Shown here piece after piece: positions 1 to 10,078 of a stretch of DNA of 64,000 bases. The notes beneath the pieces are model-generated. The model did no database searches. It was not told the DNA's origin and was given only the letters and a program-made list of their open reading frames with translations. Position numbers and translations under genes: made by a program. The DNA comes from Haemophilus influenzae (GTDB taxonomy: Bacteria > Pseudomonadota > Gammaproteobacteria > Enterobacterales > Pasteurellaceae). The stretch spans positions 1,550,001 through 1,614,000 of the forward strand of contig NZ_AP018771.1 of NCBI RefSeq assembly GCF_019703545.1. Reading direction: 5' to 3'. Position 1 is the first letter of the stretch. The number at the start of each line of letters is the position of its first letter.

Positions 1-906
1 ACCGCGACAAATAATTTGCGCAATTTCAGTGGTCGTAATGGTTGCCGATAAAGTTAAATAACCACCCGTTAATGCTTTACCGATACACATAATATCTGGC
101 GAAATGCCTGCGTGTTCAGCTGCAAATAATTTTCCTGTTCGACCAAATCCCGTGGCGATTTCATCAAAAATCAGCAAAACGCCATATTGTTTACAAAGTG
201 CTTGCGCTTTCACTAAATAAGTTGGCGAATAAAAATACATACCACCCGCACCTTGCACAACAGGTTCTAAAATCAGTGCGGCGATTTCGCTACCTTTTTT
301 CTTAAGTAAATCAGCTAAAGGTTCAATGGCACAATCATTCCAAGATTCATTAAATGGAATGTTGGGTTGAGGAAGAAAATATTGTACAGGCAGGCTATGA
401 TGAAATAAATGATGCATCCCTGTGGTTGGATCACACACTGACATCGCATTCCAAGTATCGCCGTGATAACCAGAACGAATAGTGGCAAATTTTTGTCGTT
501 GCACTTCTCCTTTAGCGTGCTGATATTGAATAGCCATTTTCATCGCTACTTCCACTGCAACAGAACCACTATCAGCAAAAAAGATCTTATCTAATCCATT
601 GGGCAAAATTTGTACCAATAATTGAGCTAATTCCACCGCAGGGTCATGGGTAAATCCGCCAAACATAATATGGCTCATTTTTGCTAATTGATTCTGTGCC
701 GCCGCATTTAAACGAGGATGATTATAACCGTGCAACGCCGCCCACCAAGAGGACATACCATCAATCAAACGACGACCATCTTTTAAAGTTATCATCACGC
801 CATCAGCACGTTCCACCGCATAAAGCGGCATATCAGAAGAAACTGAAGAATAAGGATGCCAAATATGTTGTGTATCAAAAGCTAAAAGTGATTGTTCATC
901 CATCAT
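1..906 (-). CDS. bioA: BioA, adenosylmethionine-8-amino-7-oxononanoate aminotransferase (5' part only)
   Basis: Fold-type I PLP aminotransferase of biotin synthesis, which makes 7,8-diaminopelargonate using S-adenosylmethionine as amino donor. The first ~302 codons are present; the C-terminal third runs off the left edge. The start is read as the ATG pair at 906/903. Visible marks are the N-terminal HIWHPYSS segment, the [11 protein letters not shown] motif, the [15 protein letters not shown] stretch, a [11 protein letters not shown] motif, and IGKALTGG near residue 275 carrying the PLP lysine. Family and locus identity are strong; completeness cannot be judged here. Confidence 0.93.
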   Translation of the reverse strand, partial: MMDEQSLLAFDTQHIWHPYSSVSSDMPLYAVERADGVMITLKDGRRLIDGMSSWWAALHGYNHPRLNAAAQNQLAKMSHIMFGGFTHDPAVELAQLLVQILPNGLDKIFFADSGSVAVEVAMKMAIQYQHAKGEVQRQKFATIRSGYHGDTWNAMSVCDPTTGMHHLFHHSLPVQYFLPQPNIPFNESWNDCAIEPLADLLKKKGSEIAALILEPVVQGAGGMYFYSPTYLVKAQALCKQYGVLLIFDEIATGFGRTGKLFAAEHAGISPDIMCIGKALTGGYLTLSATITTTEIAQIICRG

Positions 907-924
907 TTATTTACCATTAAAAAC

Positions 925-2106
925 TTATTCGTATCGCAAGGCTGCGGCAGGTTCTACTTTCGCAGCTCGATAAGCAGGATAAAGGGTTGAAAGCAAGGAA
1001 AGTAACAGCGAAAATCCAATGACAAAAATCATTTGAACAAAGGATAATTCTGTCGGTAAAAAAACACCTTGTGGATTTACCGCACTTACAATCTCTGTTA
1101 AGTTCAACGTAGCTAAAACACCTAAAATAGCACCGAGCAATGTGCCAACAAATCCCACCAGTAATCCTTGATAAATGAACACCGAACGAACTTGGGATTT
1201 TGTTAAGCCCTGAGTTTGCAAAATCGCAATTTCCCCTTGTTTATCCACCACCATCAAACTTAAAGAGGTGACAATATTGGAAATCGCCACGACAATAATC
1301 AAACTAATCAGTAATCCCATCATATTTTTTTCCATTCTCACCGCTTGGAAAAATTCGCCTTTTTGCACACGCCAATCCGTGATTTTTTGTGTTGAGAAAT
1401 GTTGTGGGAGTTCTGTAATTTGGAACGGATCATTCAGAAATAAACGATAGCCCTGCGCTTGCTGAGGTTGAATACGCATTAAGCGACCAATATCTGTAAT
1501 ATTAGCAAAGGCTTCGTAACCAGATGCTTCGCCATAACCATAATAAATATCGCTAACAGTAAACAAACGCTGCATTGGCACCCGACCGAATGGTGTATAT
1601 TGGCTATTTTCCGTAATCATCAAACGGATTTTATCCCCAATATTCACGCCCAGTTTTTGCGCCAGTTGATCGCCAATGACCAGTTTAAACTCCCCACTAG
1701 GCAAAATTTCATTAAATTTAGCCTGCTCAAAAGATTCAACCAAAGGATCATCAGAAAATGATTGAATACCAATAATTTGTCCTGCACTCACGCCTTTTGC
1801 CGTTTGATAAATCACATTTGTTGTATTGATCGGCACGGCTTTTTGGACAAAGTGCGGTAAATTTTCTAATGTTTTTTCTGTAGAAATAGGCTGTTCTTCG
1901 CTCACAATCGCATGAGGAATGGAAGATAGCACCTGTTGTTTTTGGTAACCTTCTAATCCATTCATCACCGAAAGCACGATGATCAATGCCATCACACCTA
2001 GCACAATCCCCAGGCTTGCAAGATTAGTCACTAATCGCCCAAAACGATCCGCACTTTTCGCACGCCAATAACGTAGTGCAATATAAAGAGAAATAGGAAA
2101 ATTCAT
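925..2106 (-). CDS. lolC: LolC/LolE-family lipoprotein-releasing permease
   Basis: Inner-membrane subunit of the LolCDE ABC transporter, which hands lipoproteins to LolA. The 393-residue protein has the FtsX/MacB layout: one N-terminal membrane helix (roughly residues 25-50), a large periplasmic domain, then three C-terminal helices (about 265-290, 315-340, 355-378). It ends in YPAYRAAKVEPAAALRYE, the usual end of this family. The start ATG overlaps the stop of the upstream dehydrogenase gene (TAATG), so the two are probably translationally coupled. LolC and LolE are paralogues; LolC is preferred from the gene order remembered for H. influenzae. Confidence 0.9.
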   Translation of the reverse strand: MNFPISLYIALRYWRAKSADRFGRLVTNLASLGIVLGVMALIIVLSVMNGLEGYQKQQVLSSIPHAIVSEEQPISTEKTLENLPHFVQKAVPINTTNVIYQTAKGVSAGQIIGIQSFSDDPLVESFEQAKFNEILPSGEFKLVIGDQLAQKLGVNIGDKIRLMITENSQYTPFGRVPMQRLFTVSDIYYGYGEASGYEAFANITDIGRLMRIQPQQAQGYRLFLNDPFQITELPQHFSTQKITDWRVQKGEFFQAVRMEKNMMGLLISLIIVVAISNIVTSLSLMVVDKQGEIAILQTQGLTKSQVRSVFIYQGLLVGFVGTLLGAILGVLATLNLTEIVSAVNPQGVFLPTELSFVQMIFVIGFSLLLSLLSTLYPAYRAAKVEPAAALRYE

Positions 2107-3053
2107 TACTTTTGATGTAATTGTTGTACAAATTCTTCGATGTTTTGCATTACTTTGCCAACTAATGTTGTCACTGCACTATCACTCGCCCAAGCAATAT
2201 GTGGTGTGATAATTAAATTAGGCATCGTTTTTGCAGCTAAAATTAACGGATTATCTTTTTCTGGTGGCTCTTTTACCATTACATCCAAAGCCGCTCCGCC
2301 TAAATGCCCTGTTTTTAACGCATCAACTAAGGCAAGTTCATCAATCAAAGGCCCACGCCCTGTATTAATCAAAAATGCACCTTTTTTCATTTTGGATAAG
2401 GTTTCTGCATTAATTAAATCCTTTGTTGTTTCCGTTAATGGGCAATGCAACGTCACAATATCCGCTTGTTTTAATACTTCATCAAAAGGCGTATAACCTT
2501 CACGGCAAACAGTAGCATCTTTATGTTCTGCATAAAGTACTTTCATTCCCACGGCATTAGCCAAACGCCCCACTTCTGTCCCTAAACAACCTTTACCAAA
2601 TACGCCCAACGTTGAACCGCGCACATCTGTAATTGGATAATCAAAATAACAAAATTGTTTACTTTCCGTCCATTTTGCTTCCGTTTGATCGCGTAACCAA
2701 CCTGCCAAACTGTGTTTTAAAGAAAAAATCAGACCCATTACGTGTTCTGGCACGGTTGTACTGGAATAACCTGTCACATTACGCACGGCGATGCCCATTT
2801 CTTCTGCAGCCACAAGATCAACATTATTTGTACCTGTCGCAGTAATGGCAATCAGCTTTAATTTTGGCAGTTGTTGCAAAGTTTCACGATCAAAAATCAC
2901 TTTGCTCGTAATCACAATATCTGCATCCTTTGCGCGTTCAATCGTTTGCTCAGCAGATGTATGTTCATATTCTGTCCAAGTATGTTCAAAACTTGGGCGA
3001 GGAATTGAAATATGTTTAGGAATAGCCGTGCTATCTAAAAATACGATTTTCAT
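2106..3053 (-). CDS. D-isomer-specific 2-hydroxyacid dehydrogenase (glycerate/hydroxypyruvate dehydrogenase type)
   Basis: NAD-dependent dehydrogenase of the SerA/GhrB/HprA fold, reducing a 2-keto acid such as hydroxypyruvate. The Rossmann motif is GVFGKGCLG around residue 150. The catalytic Arg is in NTGRGPLID and the catalytic His in PHIAWAS near the C terminus. I start the protein at MKIVFLDST (3053) because GGAG lies just upstream; the longer reading adds eight residues without a ribosome site. It is followed by a TAATG overlap with lolC. The exact substrate is not visible from sequence. Confidence 0.88.
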   Translation of the reverse strand: MKIVFLDSTAIPKHISIPRPSFEHTWTEYEHTSAEQTIERAKDADIVITSKVIFDRETLQQLPKLKLIAITATGTNNVDLVAAEEMGIAVRNVTGYSSTTVPEHVMGLIFSLKHSLAGWLRDQTEAKWTESKQFCYFDYPITDVRGSTLGVFGKGCLGTEVGRLANAVGMKVLYAEHKDATVCREGYTPFDEVLKQADIVTLHCPLTETTKDLINAETLSKMKKGAFLINTGRGPLIDELALVDALKTGHLGGAALDVMVKEPPEKDNPLILAAKTMPNLIITPHIAWASDSAVTTLVGKVMQNIEEFVQQLHQK

Positions 3054-3075
3054 TAATTGCTCCTTTTTTATATAC

Positions 3076-3103
3076 AAAGTGCGGTCAAAATTAACCGCAC
3101 TTT
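3076..3103. terminator. Inverted uptake-signal pair acting as terminator
   Basis: AAAGTGCGGT and its complement ACCGCACTTT are separated by eight bases, forming a 10-bp stem with A/T runs outside. It sits between kdsA and the dehydrogenase gene. Inverted DNA uptake signals are well known as terminators in Pasteurellaceae. Confidence 0.85.
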
Positions 3104-3112
3104 TGATGAAAT

Positions 3113-3976
<864 letters not shown>

Positions 3977-3981
3977 TTAAA

Positions 3982-4785
3982 TCAATGGAGGGGAAAAGTA
4001 TCTTTATTAATCTCGCCTTTAAGTTCTAAAAATTGCGTGCGGATAAACGCCGCCGTTGGATCTTTTGGACAATGTTCCACAAAAAATTCTAAATCTTTCA
4101 ATGCTGAAGGATAAGCCCCCATTTGAGCTAAAACTAAGCCACGGTCACGGATATGATAAGGATTTTCAGCATCAGTAATCATTAAATTCTTAATATAGTG
4201 GTATGCCATATCGTTATGCTCTTCACGAATAAGCGCATTTTTCGCCAGTTGCTCAAAGCGAGAATAAAGTAAAGAAAGATCAGCTCTATCAAGTTCTTCG
4301 GGTTGAATTTTCGCCCCAAATCCAAATGCACCTTCATAAAGTTGCTGCAATTTTTCTTGCGATATATAAGTGCCATCCCAAGGATCAATAAAAGCCACTT
4401 CATCTCTAATTTCAGCACGTAAAATTAACTGTGTTGGGAAATTTACTGGGTAAATTGGTAAATCTAATACGTCAGCTAAATAAAGCACTATCGCCCCAAG
4501 AGTCACTGGCATACCTTGACGATTTTGAAACACATAAGGCAAATATAAATTGCGAGCATAAAAATAATCTTCTGGATCGCAACAAAAGCCCCAATCGCCG
4601 TAAAATAGTTGTAGCAAATGATGAATCTGTTCTTCTTTCGACCAATCTGGCGAAATTTCTTTACGCGCTTTACGTACAAGCCCACCAATTGTTCCCCGAA
4701 GTTGTGCTTCTGAGCTGCCATCATCTGAGATAACAAGATAAAAATGCACAAATTGATCGTATAACGCACGTTGATAATATTTCAT
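3982..4785 (-). CDS. SirB1-family protein (transglutaminase-like plus TPR)
   Basis: About 267 residues. The N-terminal half is a transglutaminase-like fold with the block QGMPVTLGAIVLYLADVLDL, and the C-terminal half carries TPR-like helices (NPYHIRDRGLVLAQMG). Proteins of this family sit beside prmC/prfA in many gammaproteobacteria; the biochemical role is unsettled. The start is the ATG that overlaps the prmC stop (TAATG), with GGAAG upstream. The classical catalytic Cys-His-Asp triad of transglutaminases is not obvious, so an enzymatic function is uncertain. Confidence 0.82.
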   Translation of the reverse strand: MKYYQRALYDQFVHFYLVISDDGSSEAQLRGTIGGLVRKARKEISPDWSKEEQIHHLLQLFYGDWGFCCDPEDYFYARNLYLPYVFQNRQGMPVTLGAIVLYLADVLDLPIYPVNFPTQLILRAEIRDEVAFIDPWDGTYISQEKLQQLYEGAFGFGAKIQPEELDRADLSLLYSRFEQLAKNALIREEHNDMAYHYIKNLMITDAENPYHIRDRGLVLAQMGAYPSALKDLEFFVEHCPKDPTAAFIRTQFLELKGEINKDTFPLH

Positions 4786-5663
4786 TACTTCTTCCAAAAA
4801 CCTAAAGTGACGCGCTCATTGTCGCCATAATCACGCACGGTTTCAACCATTTCCCAATGATTTTCGAGGAAAATTGACCGCACTTTTTCGCCTTGTTGCC
4901 ATCCGTGTTCAAGCAATAATGCGCCATTAGCATTCAAATAACTTGGCGCTAATTCAATAATATGACGTAAATCAGCATAACCCTCATCATTCGCCACTAA
5001 TGCAGAAAGAGGTTCAAAACGCACATCGCCTTGACATAAATGTTCATCTTGAGCATCAATATAAGGTGGGTTGCTGACGATAAGATCAAACTGCCCTGTT
5101 ATATTTCCAAACCAACGGCTCTGCAAAAATTGGACATTTAGCTTATTTCTTTCCGCATTAGATTGGGCTAACGCCACAACATCGGGCATAAGATCAACAC
5201 CAATTATTTCTAATGAAATTTGTCGTTTTTGACAAATAGAGGAAAGCTCCGATGCTAATGCCAACGCGATAGCGCCTGTGCCTGTTCCAAGATCAAGAAT
5301 ACGAAAGTGCGGTGGATTTTGTTCCAGTTTTTCCAAAGAAATTTGTAATGCCTTTTCCACTAAAATTTCCGTGTCTGGTCTCGGAATCAATGTGCCTTTT
5401 GAGACATTTAACGGCAACGACCAAAATTCTTTTTCGCCAAGAATGTAGGCAATAGGTTCTCCGTTTAAACGACGATCTAAAAGTGCGGTCAATTTTAACC
5501 GCACTTTTTCATCAATCTCAGTATCATCAAAAGCAAGGATTTGCGTACGCGATTTGCCAGTAGCATGTTGAAGAATCACAAGCGCATCAATTTTACTATT
5601 TTCAGTGGGATTTTTTTGTGCTAAATCCGTGATCGCTTGTGCCAGCCATTCTTTATAATTCAT
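4785..5663 (-). CDS. prmC: PrmC (HemK), release factor glutamine methyltransferase
   Basis: S-adenosylmethionine-dependent methyltransferase that methylates the glutamine of the GGQ motif in release factors. A small N-terminal helical domain is followed by the Rossmann domain with LDLGTGTGAIALAL and the catalytic NPPY motif near residue 188. At 292 residues it is normal length. It is co-directional with prfA, its substrate gene. An inverted uptake-signal pair lies inside the coding sequence (5481-5508), encoding VRLKL-type residues rather than acting as a gene-end signal. Confidence 0.95.
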   Translation of the reverse strand: MNYKEWLAQAITDLAQKNPTENSKIDALVILQHATGKSRTQILAFDDTEIDEKVRLKLTALLDRRLNGEPIAYILGEKEFWSLPLNVSKGTLIPRPDTEILVEKALQISLEKLEQNPPHFRILDLGTGTGAIALALASELSSICQKRQISLEIIGVDLMPDVVALAQSNAERNKLNVQFLQSRWFGNITGQFDLIVSNPPYIDAQDEHLCQGDVRFEPLSALVANDEGYADLRHIIELAPSYLNANGALLLEHGWQQGEKVRSIFLENHWEMVETVRDYGDNERVTLGFWKK

Positions 5664-6103
5664 TAATTTTCGTCTTTTAACACAATCGTGCCAGCCACTA
5701 AATCAGTTAAAGAACGGCGGTCATCTCGCACCAGTGCAACAATACCGCTAATAATCAATAAGAAACTCGTCCACGCCAATAAAATATCAATAATCTCACG
5801 GCCGATGTATTTACCAAATTCAACGGGTTGATTGGTATGATAATTAAATACACGCAAGCCTAACCAGCGTTTTGCCATTGTTTGACCATAAGTTTTCATA
5901 AAATATAACTGAAAACCAATATATACCATAGTCCCCACTACACCGGCAAAATCCCCCAATGCAAAACCAAGACCAACCATCACCCAAAGCACAAGCCCAT
6001 TAATCATACTCGCAAGCCAGCGTTTAAAACGGCTGGCTTGAGTGGGTTGAGATGGCTGGAAAGCAGAAGAAAACTCCGCATCTTTTTGATTTTCAATGAT
6101 CAT
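5663..6103 (-). CDS. RDD-family inner-membrane protein
   Basis: Small integral membrane protein with the RDD signature: an Arg near the first helix (SRFKRWLASMINGL), a second helix ending in GYGQTMAKRWLGLRV-like residues, and a late DDRRSLTDLVAGTIV segment. Three hydrophobic segments are visible. The start MIIENQK at 6103 is chosen because AAGGA lies at good spacing; the longer frame to 6133 lacks this. It sits between prmC and prfA with almost no gaps, so it is probably co-transcribed with them. Function unknown. Confidence 0.82.
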   Translation of the reverse strand: MIIENQKDAEFSSAFQPSQPTQASRFKRWLASMINGLVLWVMVGLGFALGDFAGVVGTMVYIGFQLYFMKTYGQTMAKRWLGLRVFNYHTNQPVEFGKYIGREIIDILLAWTSFLLIISGIVALVRDDRRSLTDLVAGTIVLKDEN

Positions 6104-6155
6104 TTTATTTCCTTGTAACGTTAAAAAGGACATCTGAAATCAGACGCCCCTATCA

Positions 6156-7238
6156 TTAATTTTGTTCAGACAATGCCGCCAACTGATCCGCTTGATATTC
6201 AGTAATAATCGGCTGAATCAGTTCATCAATTTTACCATTCATTACTTCATCTAAACGGTAAATAGTGAGATTAATACGATGATCAGTCACTCGACCTTGC
6301 GGATAATTATATGTACGAATTTTATCAGAACGATCGCCCGAACCTAATAAGTTACGACGCATATCTGTTTGTTCTGCAGCTTGGCGTTCTTGCTCTGCCT
6401 GAACAATACGTGACGCTAATACCGACATTGCTTTCGCTTTATTTTTGTGCTGTGAACGCTCATCCTGACATTCCACCACAATACCTGTTGGAATGTGTGT
6501 AATACGCACTGCTGAATCCGTTGTATTTACGTGCTGACCACCAGCGCCTGATGAGCGATAAGTATCAATACGTAAATCGGCTGGATTAATTTCTGGCATT
6601 TCAGATTCTGGCAATTCTGGCATTACCGCAACGGTACAAGCAGACGTGTGGATACGTCCTTGTGATTCAGTTTTTGGTACACGTTGCACACGATGACCAC
6701 CCGATTCAAATTTAAGCTGGCCATACACACCTTCGCCACTTACTTTTACGATCACTTCTTTATAACCGCCTTGCTCACTTTCGTTAGCACTGAGCATTTC
6801 TACACGCCAGCGTTTACTTTCGGCATAACGGCTATACATACGGAATAAATCACCGGCAAAAATACCCGCTTCATCACCGCCTGTTCCCGCACGGATTTCT
6901 AAATAGCAGTTATATTCATCATTAGGATCTTTCGGCAGTAAAAGAATTTGAAGTTGTTGTTCCACTTCTTCAATTTCCGCTTTGGATTCTTCAATTTCCA
7001 TTTGCGCCATTTCTTTCATTTCAGGATCGTCAAGCAATATTTCAGCTTCTTTAATATTTTGATTTAATTGAGTCCAGCGATTAAAACATTTCACCACTTC
7101 TTCAAGTTGCGAATATTCTTTAGAATACGCACGGAATTTATCCTGATCACTAATTACAGAAACATCGCCCAATAAGGCTTCTAGCTCTTCATAACGTTCT
7201 TTTAAACTTTCAAGTTTTGCAATAATGGAATCTTTCAT
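6156..7238 (-). CDS. prfA: PrfA, peptide chain release factor 1
   Basis: Class I release factor that reads UAA and UAG and triggers peptidyl-tRNA hydrolysis. The 360-residue length is typical. The catalytic GGQ is in [17 protein letters not shown] near residue 235. The codon-recognition region is the [17 protein letters not shown] neighbourhood preceded by an E-rich coiled coil; the [24 protein letters not shown] block is family-typical. First gene of the prfA-RDD-prmC-sirB1-like-kdsA run on this strand. Confidence 0.97.
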   Translation of the reverse strand: MKDSIIAKLESLKERYEELEALLGDVSVISDQDKFRAYSKEYSQLEEVVKCFNRWTQLNQNIKEAEILLDDPEMKEMAQMEIEESKAEIEEVEQQLQILLLPKDPNDEYNCYLEIRAGTGGDEAGIFAGDLFRMYSRYAESKRWRVEMLSANESEQGGYKEVIVKVSGEGVYGQLKFESGGHRVQRVPKTESQGRIHTSACTVAVMPELPESEMPEINPADLRIDTYRSSGAGGQHVNTTDSAVRITHIPTGIVVECQDERSQHKNKAKAMSVLASRIVQAEQERQAAEQTDMRRNLLGSGDRSDKIRTYNYPQGRVTDHRINLTIYRLDEVMNGKIDELIQPIITEYQADQLAALSEQN

Positions 7239-7352
7239 ATTCTTTTAATGTTAAAGCCAAAAATAAAATCGGCGTATTCTAGCCGATTTTAGGGAAAATT
7301 GACAGTGAAAAGGAAATTAAGAATCTCAGACGCTTTATTTGTGATTTACCCA

Positions 7353-8396
7353 CTATTTATTGGTGCCTTGTTTTTGATTGAGCTCACGATATTTATCACA
7401 CCTTTCTTGACTACGTAGATCGCAAGCCATGCCATAGTAAGATTTAGCTTTTTGCTCATCTTTATAAAGAAACGCGTTCCCTAATTCCACAAACACTGCA
7501 GGATCTTGGCTATTTTCCAATTCTAATTGCAATGTTTCAAATTTTGCTTTTACATCATCATTCGGCGCCTCATCTTTTAATTTTATTAACTTCACCTTTG
7601 TACCAATCACTGTCATTTCATCTTTAGTTTCTTTATTATGCTCTTGCAATAATTGCTCGGCTTTATTTTCATCTTTTACCGTGCCAATTCCCAAAATATA
7701 AAGAATAGCTAATTCACGATAAACGCTATTTGGACGAAGTCGATTATTTTCTACTTGTCTAAACACCGCAGGTTGATGGTGTAATAGACTGCTTTTATAG
7801 GCTTTATCCAACCAATAAAACGCCTTTTCCCAATCTGGTTTAATATTATCATTACCATCAAAATACCAACGCCCTAACTGTGCTTCCGCCATTGGATAAC
7901 CATTATTTGCGGCTTGTTCCACCAACATATAACCTGTCAAAAAATCCTTATCCTTATTTACGGCATCTATAGCAAGAATCATTTTGGCAAAATTATCGCC
8001 CGCATCCGCAGCCATTTTCATATAATGTTTTGACGATTCTTTATTTCCTTTGTCATTATAAATGGTTGCCAAACCACGATATGCCAACGGATAATTTTGA
8101 TTGCTGGCTTTAAGAAACCACTCTGTCGCTAAATTTTTTTGACCTTTGATAAAATAATAACGCCCCAACTGATATTGCGTCACAGCATTGCCTTTTTCTG
8201 CCAACACTCGCAAACGTGCTGGAGAAAAATCTTCAAGTGCTTTTCTAGCTTGCTGATCGCCATAATACTCCTGAGCACTAACTAATCGTTCTAGCTGTTT
8301 AATCTCACGATATTCTGGGTAATATTGGGTAAAATACACAGCTCCACCACCAATTACTGCCAATAATAAAACGGCTAAGGTTAATTTTTTCTTCAT
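7353..8396 (-). CDS. Sel1/TPR-repeat protein with N-terminal membrane anchor
   Basis: 347 residues. The N terminus (KKKLTLAVLLLAVIGGGAVYF) is a single membrane helix or uncleaved signal. Sel1-like units follow (ALRVLAEKGNAVTQYQLGRYYF; AYRGLATIYNDKGN; AEAQLGRWYFDGND), more divergent than in the neighbouring Sel1 genes. Its ATG overlaps the stop of the gene upstream (TAATG), so the two are coupled. Sel1 repeats mediate protein-protein contact in the envelope; the partner is unknown. The C terminus repeats a CDLRSQERCDKY motif that parallels the Cys-rich ends of the two sister genes. Confidence 0.75.
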   Translation of the reverse strand: MKKKLTLAVLLLAVIGGGAVYFTQYYPEYREIKQLERLVSAQEYYGDQQARKALEDFSPARLRVLAEKGNAVTQYQLGRYYFIKGQKNLATEWFLKASNQNYPLAYRGLATIYNDKGNKESSKHYMKMAADAGDNFAKMILAIDAVNKDKDFLTGYMLVEQAANNGYPMAEAQLGRWYFDGNDNIKPDWEKAFYWLDKAYKSSLLHHQPAVFRQVENNRLRPNSVYRELAILYILGIGTVKDENKAEQLLQEHNKETKDEMTVIGTKVKLIKLKDEAPNDDVKAKFETLQLELENSQDPAVFVELGNAFLYKDEQKAKSYYGMACDLRSQERCDKYRELNQKQGTNK

Positions 8397-9160
8397 TATT
8401 TTGTTCCTTGATTTAATTGTTTATACATCTCACAACCTTTTTGCTCTTTATTATCACAAGCCTTGCCAAACCATTTTTTGGCAGTGGCAAAATTTTGTTT
8501 TACTCCTATTCCGCCCATATAAGCAAGACCAACTATTGCCTGCGCTCGAGAATTATTATTTTCTGCTGCTTTTTGATACCATTTTATGGCTTCAGTTTTA
8601 TTTTCTTTTACTCCATCGCCATCATAATACATATCGCCCAATATCATTTGGGATTCAGTATCATTTTGATTTGCCGCTTTTTTCAACCATTTCACTGCTT
8701 CCGTATTATTCTGTTTTACGCCAACTCCATCTTTATACATCATTCCCACTTTAAATTGGGCATCAACATCATCTTGCTCCGCAGCTTCCTTCAACCATTT
8801 AAAGCCTTCTTGGTAATTTTGTTTTACGCCCAAGCCGTTAATATACATACCAGCTAAATCATATTGAGCGATACGTACACCTTGTTCAGCCGATTTTTTA
8901 TACCATTTTATCGCTTCAAAATAATCTTGCTTTATGCCATCGCCATTTTTATATAACACCGCTAACATCCCCTGTGCAATCCCATCTCCCTGCTCTGCTA
9001 AAGGACGAATAATTGCTAATGCGGACTTAAAATCTTTCTGTTCAAATAAATGAACAATCTTATCAACTTGCTCCTCTTCCATTGCATAAACGGTTGATTG
9101 AAAAGAAAAGATAGAAGCACCGAAAAGTGCGGTGGTAAGAAGTGTTTTTGTTAGTTTCAT
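8396..9160 (-). CDS. Secreted Sel1-repeat protein
   Basis: 254 residues from the ATG at 9160, which has AAGGA upstream. A cleavable signal peptide is clear: MKLTKTLLTTALFG followed by a hydrophobic core ending near VYA. Five to six Sel1 units of 36 residues follow, each with an A-x-x-x-L-G-x-M-Y-x-x-G-x-G-V-K-Q pattern, ending in a CDNKEQKGCEMYKQLN tail. The signal-peptide DNA is nearly identical to that of the larger Sel1 gene at 10079-11497 and includes an uptake signal, so the two arose by duplication. Likely periplasmic or surface-exposed. Confidence 0.8.
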   Translation of the reverse strand: MKLTKTLLTTALFGASIFSFQSTVYAMEEEQVDKIVHLFEQKDFKSALAIIRPLAEQGDGIAQGMLAVLYKNGDGIKQDYFEAIKWYKKSAEQGVRIAQYDLAGMYINGLGVKQNYQEGFKWLKEAAEQDDVDAQFKVGMMYKDGVGVKQNNTEAVKWLKKAANQNDTESQMILGDMYYDGDGVKENKTEAIKWYQKAAENNNSRAQAIVGLAYMGGIGVKQNFATAKKWFGKACDNKEQKGCEMYKQLNQGTK

Positions 9161-9176
9161 TTTGTTTTCCTTATTA

Positions 9177-10076
9177 TTAAGATTTAAATACATTACTTAT
9201 TCTTTTCTCTCGAGAATTATATTGATTAATTAAGTGATAACTTTCTAAATCTGAATAATTAATCATTAATTTTTTATTTGCTTCAAATAAAGCATTTATG
9301 AAATTATCATCTATACCAAAATCAAATGAATAAAACTCATCTGCTCTAACAACATCAAAAATTAATTGCTTAATATAAGAAATCGTTTCAGCTGATATAT
9401 CACTTTCTTTTGCAAAAGTTTCAAAAATATATCTAATATAATTTCGATAAACTTGATGTGCTTTCAACTCGACTCTTGCCAACATTTCATAATAAGGTAA
9501 AGATTCTAACCAAATTTCAATCAGCTTATCGTTAAACCTAAGCATTCTATTAGATATTGCCTTCTTTTCTCTTAACTCATTCTCATCTTGTTTAAATTGA
9601 GCCAAAATAGAATACAATCTATATCTCATATCAAAACTGTTTTCATCAATCGCTAACTTTAACCAATCTCGTTCATTTTCATTAAGGTGATCATCTAAAA
9701 CATATTGATAAAGATATTTAAACATTTTTTCTTTATGTGTAGTTTCTTTTAAAATATTATTAATCTCCTTTTCTTTTTCTTTAATATTAGATAACTTTTC
9801 TTCAATATCTTTTTTCACTTCAGACTGACGATCATATAGACGTCCTAAATCACTTTCAGCCTTATTAAAATTTTGTTTAAAATCCTTGAATGAAACCAGA
9901 GCATAGATTACTGATATTGCCGCCATAATCCCAGCTAATGTCCCTAAAAAAGTCAAAAAAATTACCGTTTTATCCAATAATGTTTTATCTGCCCCATAAT
10001 GCATCACGGCATTAAAGTAGAGCCAACAAAATAAAACGGCAATTCCACTTACAAGTTTAAATTGCCAATTTTTCAT
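9177..10076 (-). CDS. Two-helix membrane protein with coiled coil, family not recognised
   Basis: 299 residues. Two hydrophobic helices lie near the N terminus (about residues 7-25 and 38-62), then a charged coiled coil (about 70-115, rich in K/E, EKLSNIKEKEKEINNILKE), then a helical C-terminal domain. I do not recognise the family. Codon use is notably more A/T-rich than in the flanking Sel1 genes, which suggests it was inserted between two duplicated Sel1 genes. The spacing to both neighbours is only a few bases, consistent with one transcript. Confidence 0.7.
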   Translation of the reverse strand: MKNWQFKLVSGIAVLFCWLYFNAVMHYGADKTLLDKTVIFLTFLGTLAGIMAAISVIYALVSFKDFKQNFNKAESDLGRLYDRQSEVKKDIEEKLSNIKEKEKEINNILKETTHKEKMFKYLYQYVLDDHLNENERDWLKLAIDENSFDMRYRLYSILAQFKQDENELREKKAISNRMLRFNDKLIEIWLESLPYYEMLARVELKAHQVYRNYIRYIFETFAKESDISAETISYIKQLIFDVVRADEFYSFDFGIDDNFINALFEANKKLMINYSDLESYHLINQYNSREKRISNVFKS

Positions 10077-10078
10077 TA

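Noticed and set aside
5481..5508. Inverted uptake-signal pair as a terminator
   Set aside because: It lies in the middle of intact prmC, so it cannot be a gene-end terminator under normal translation.
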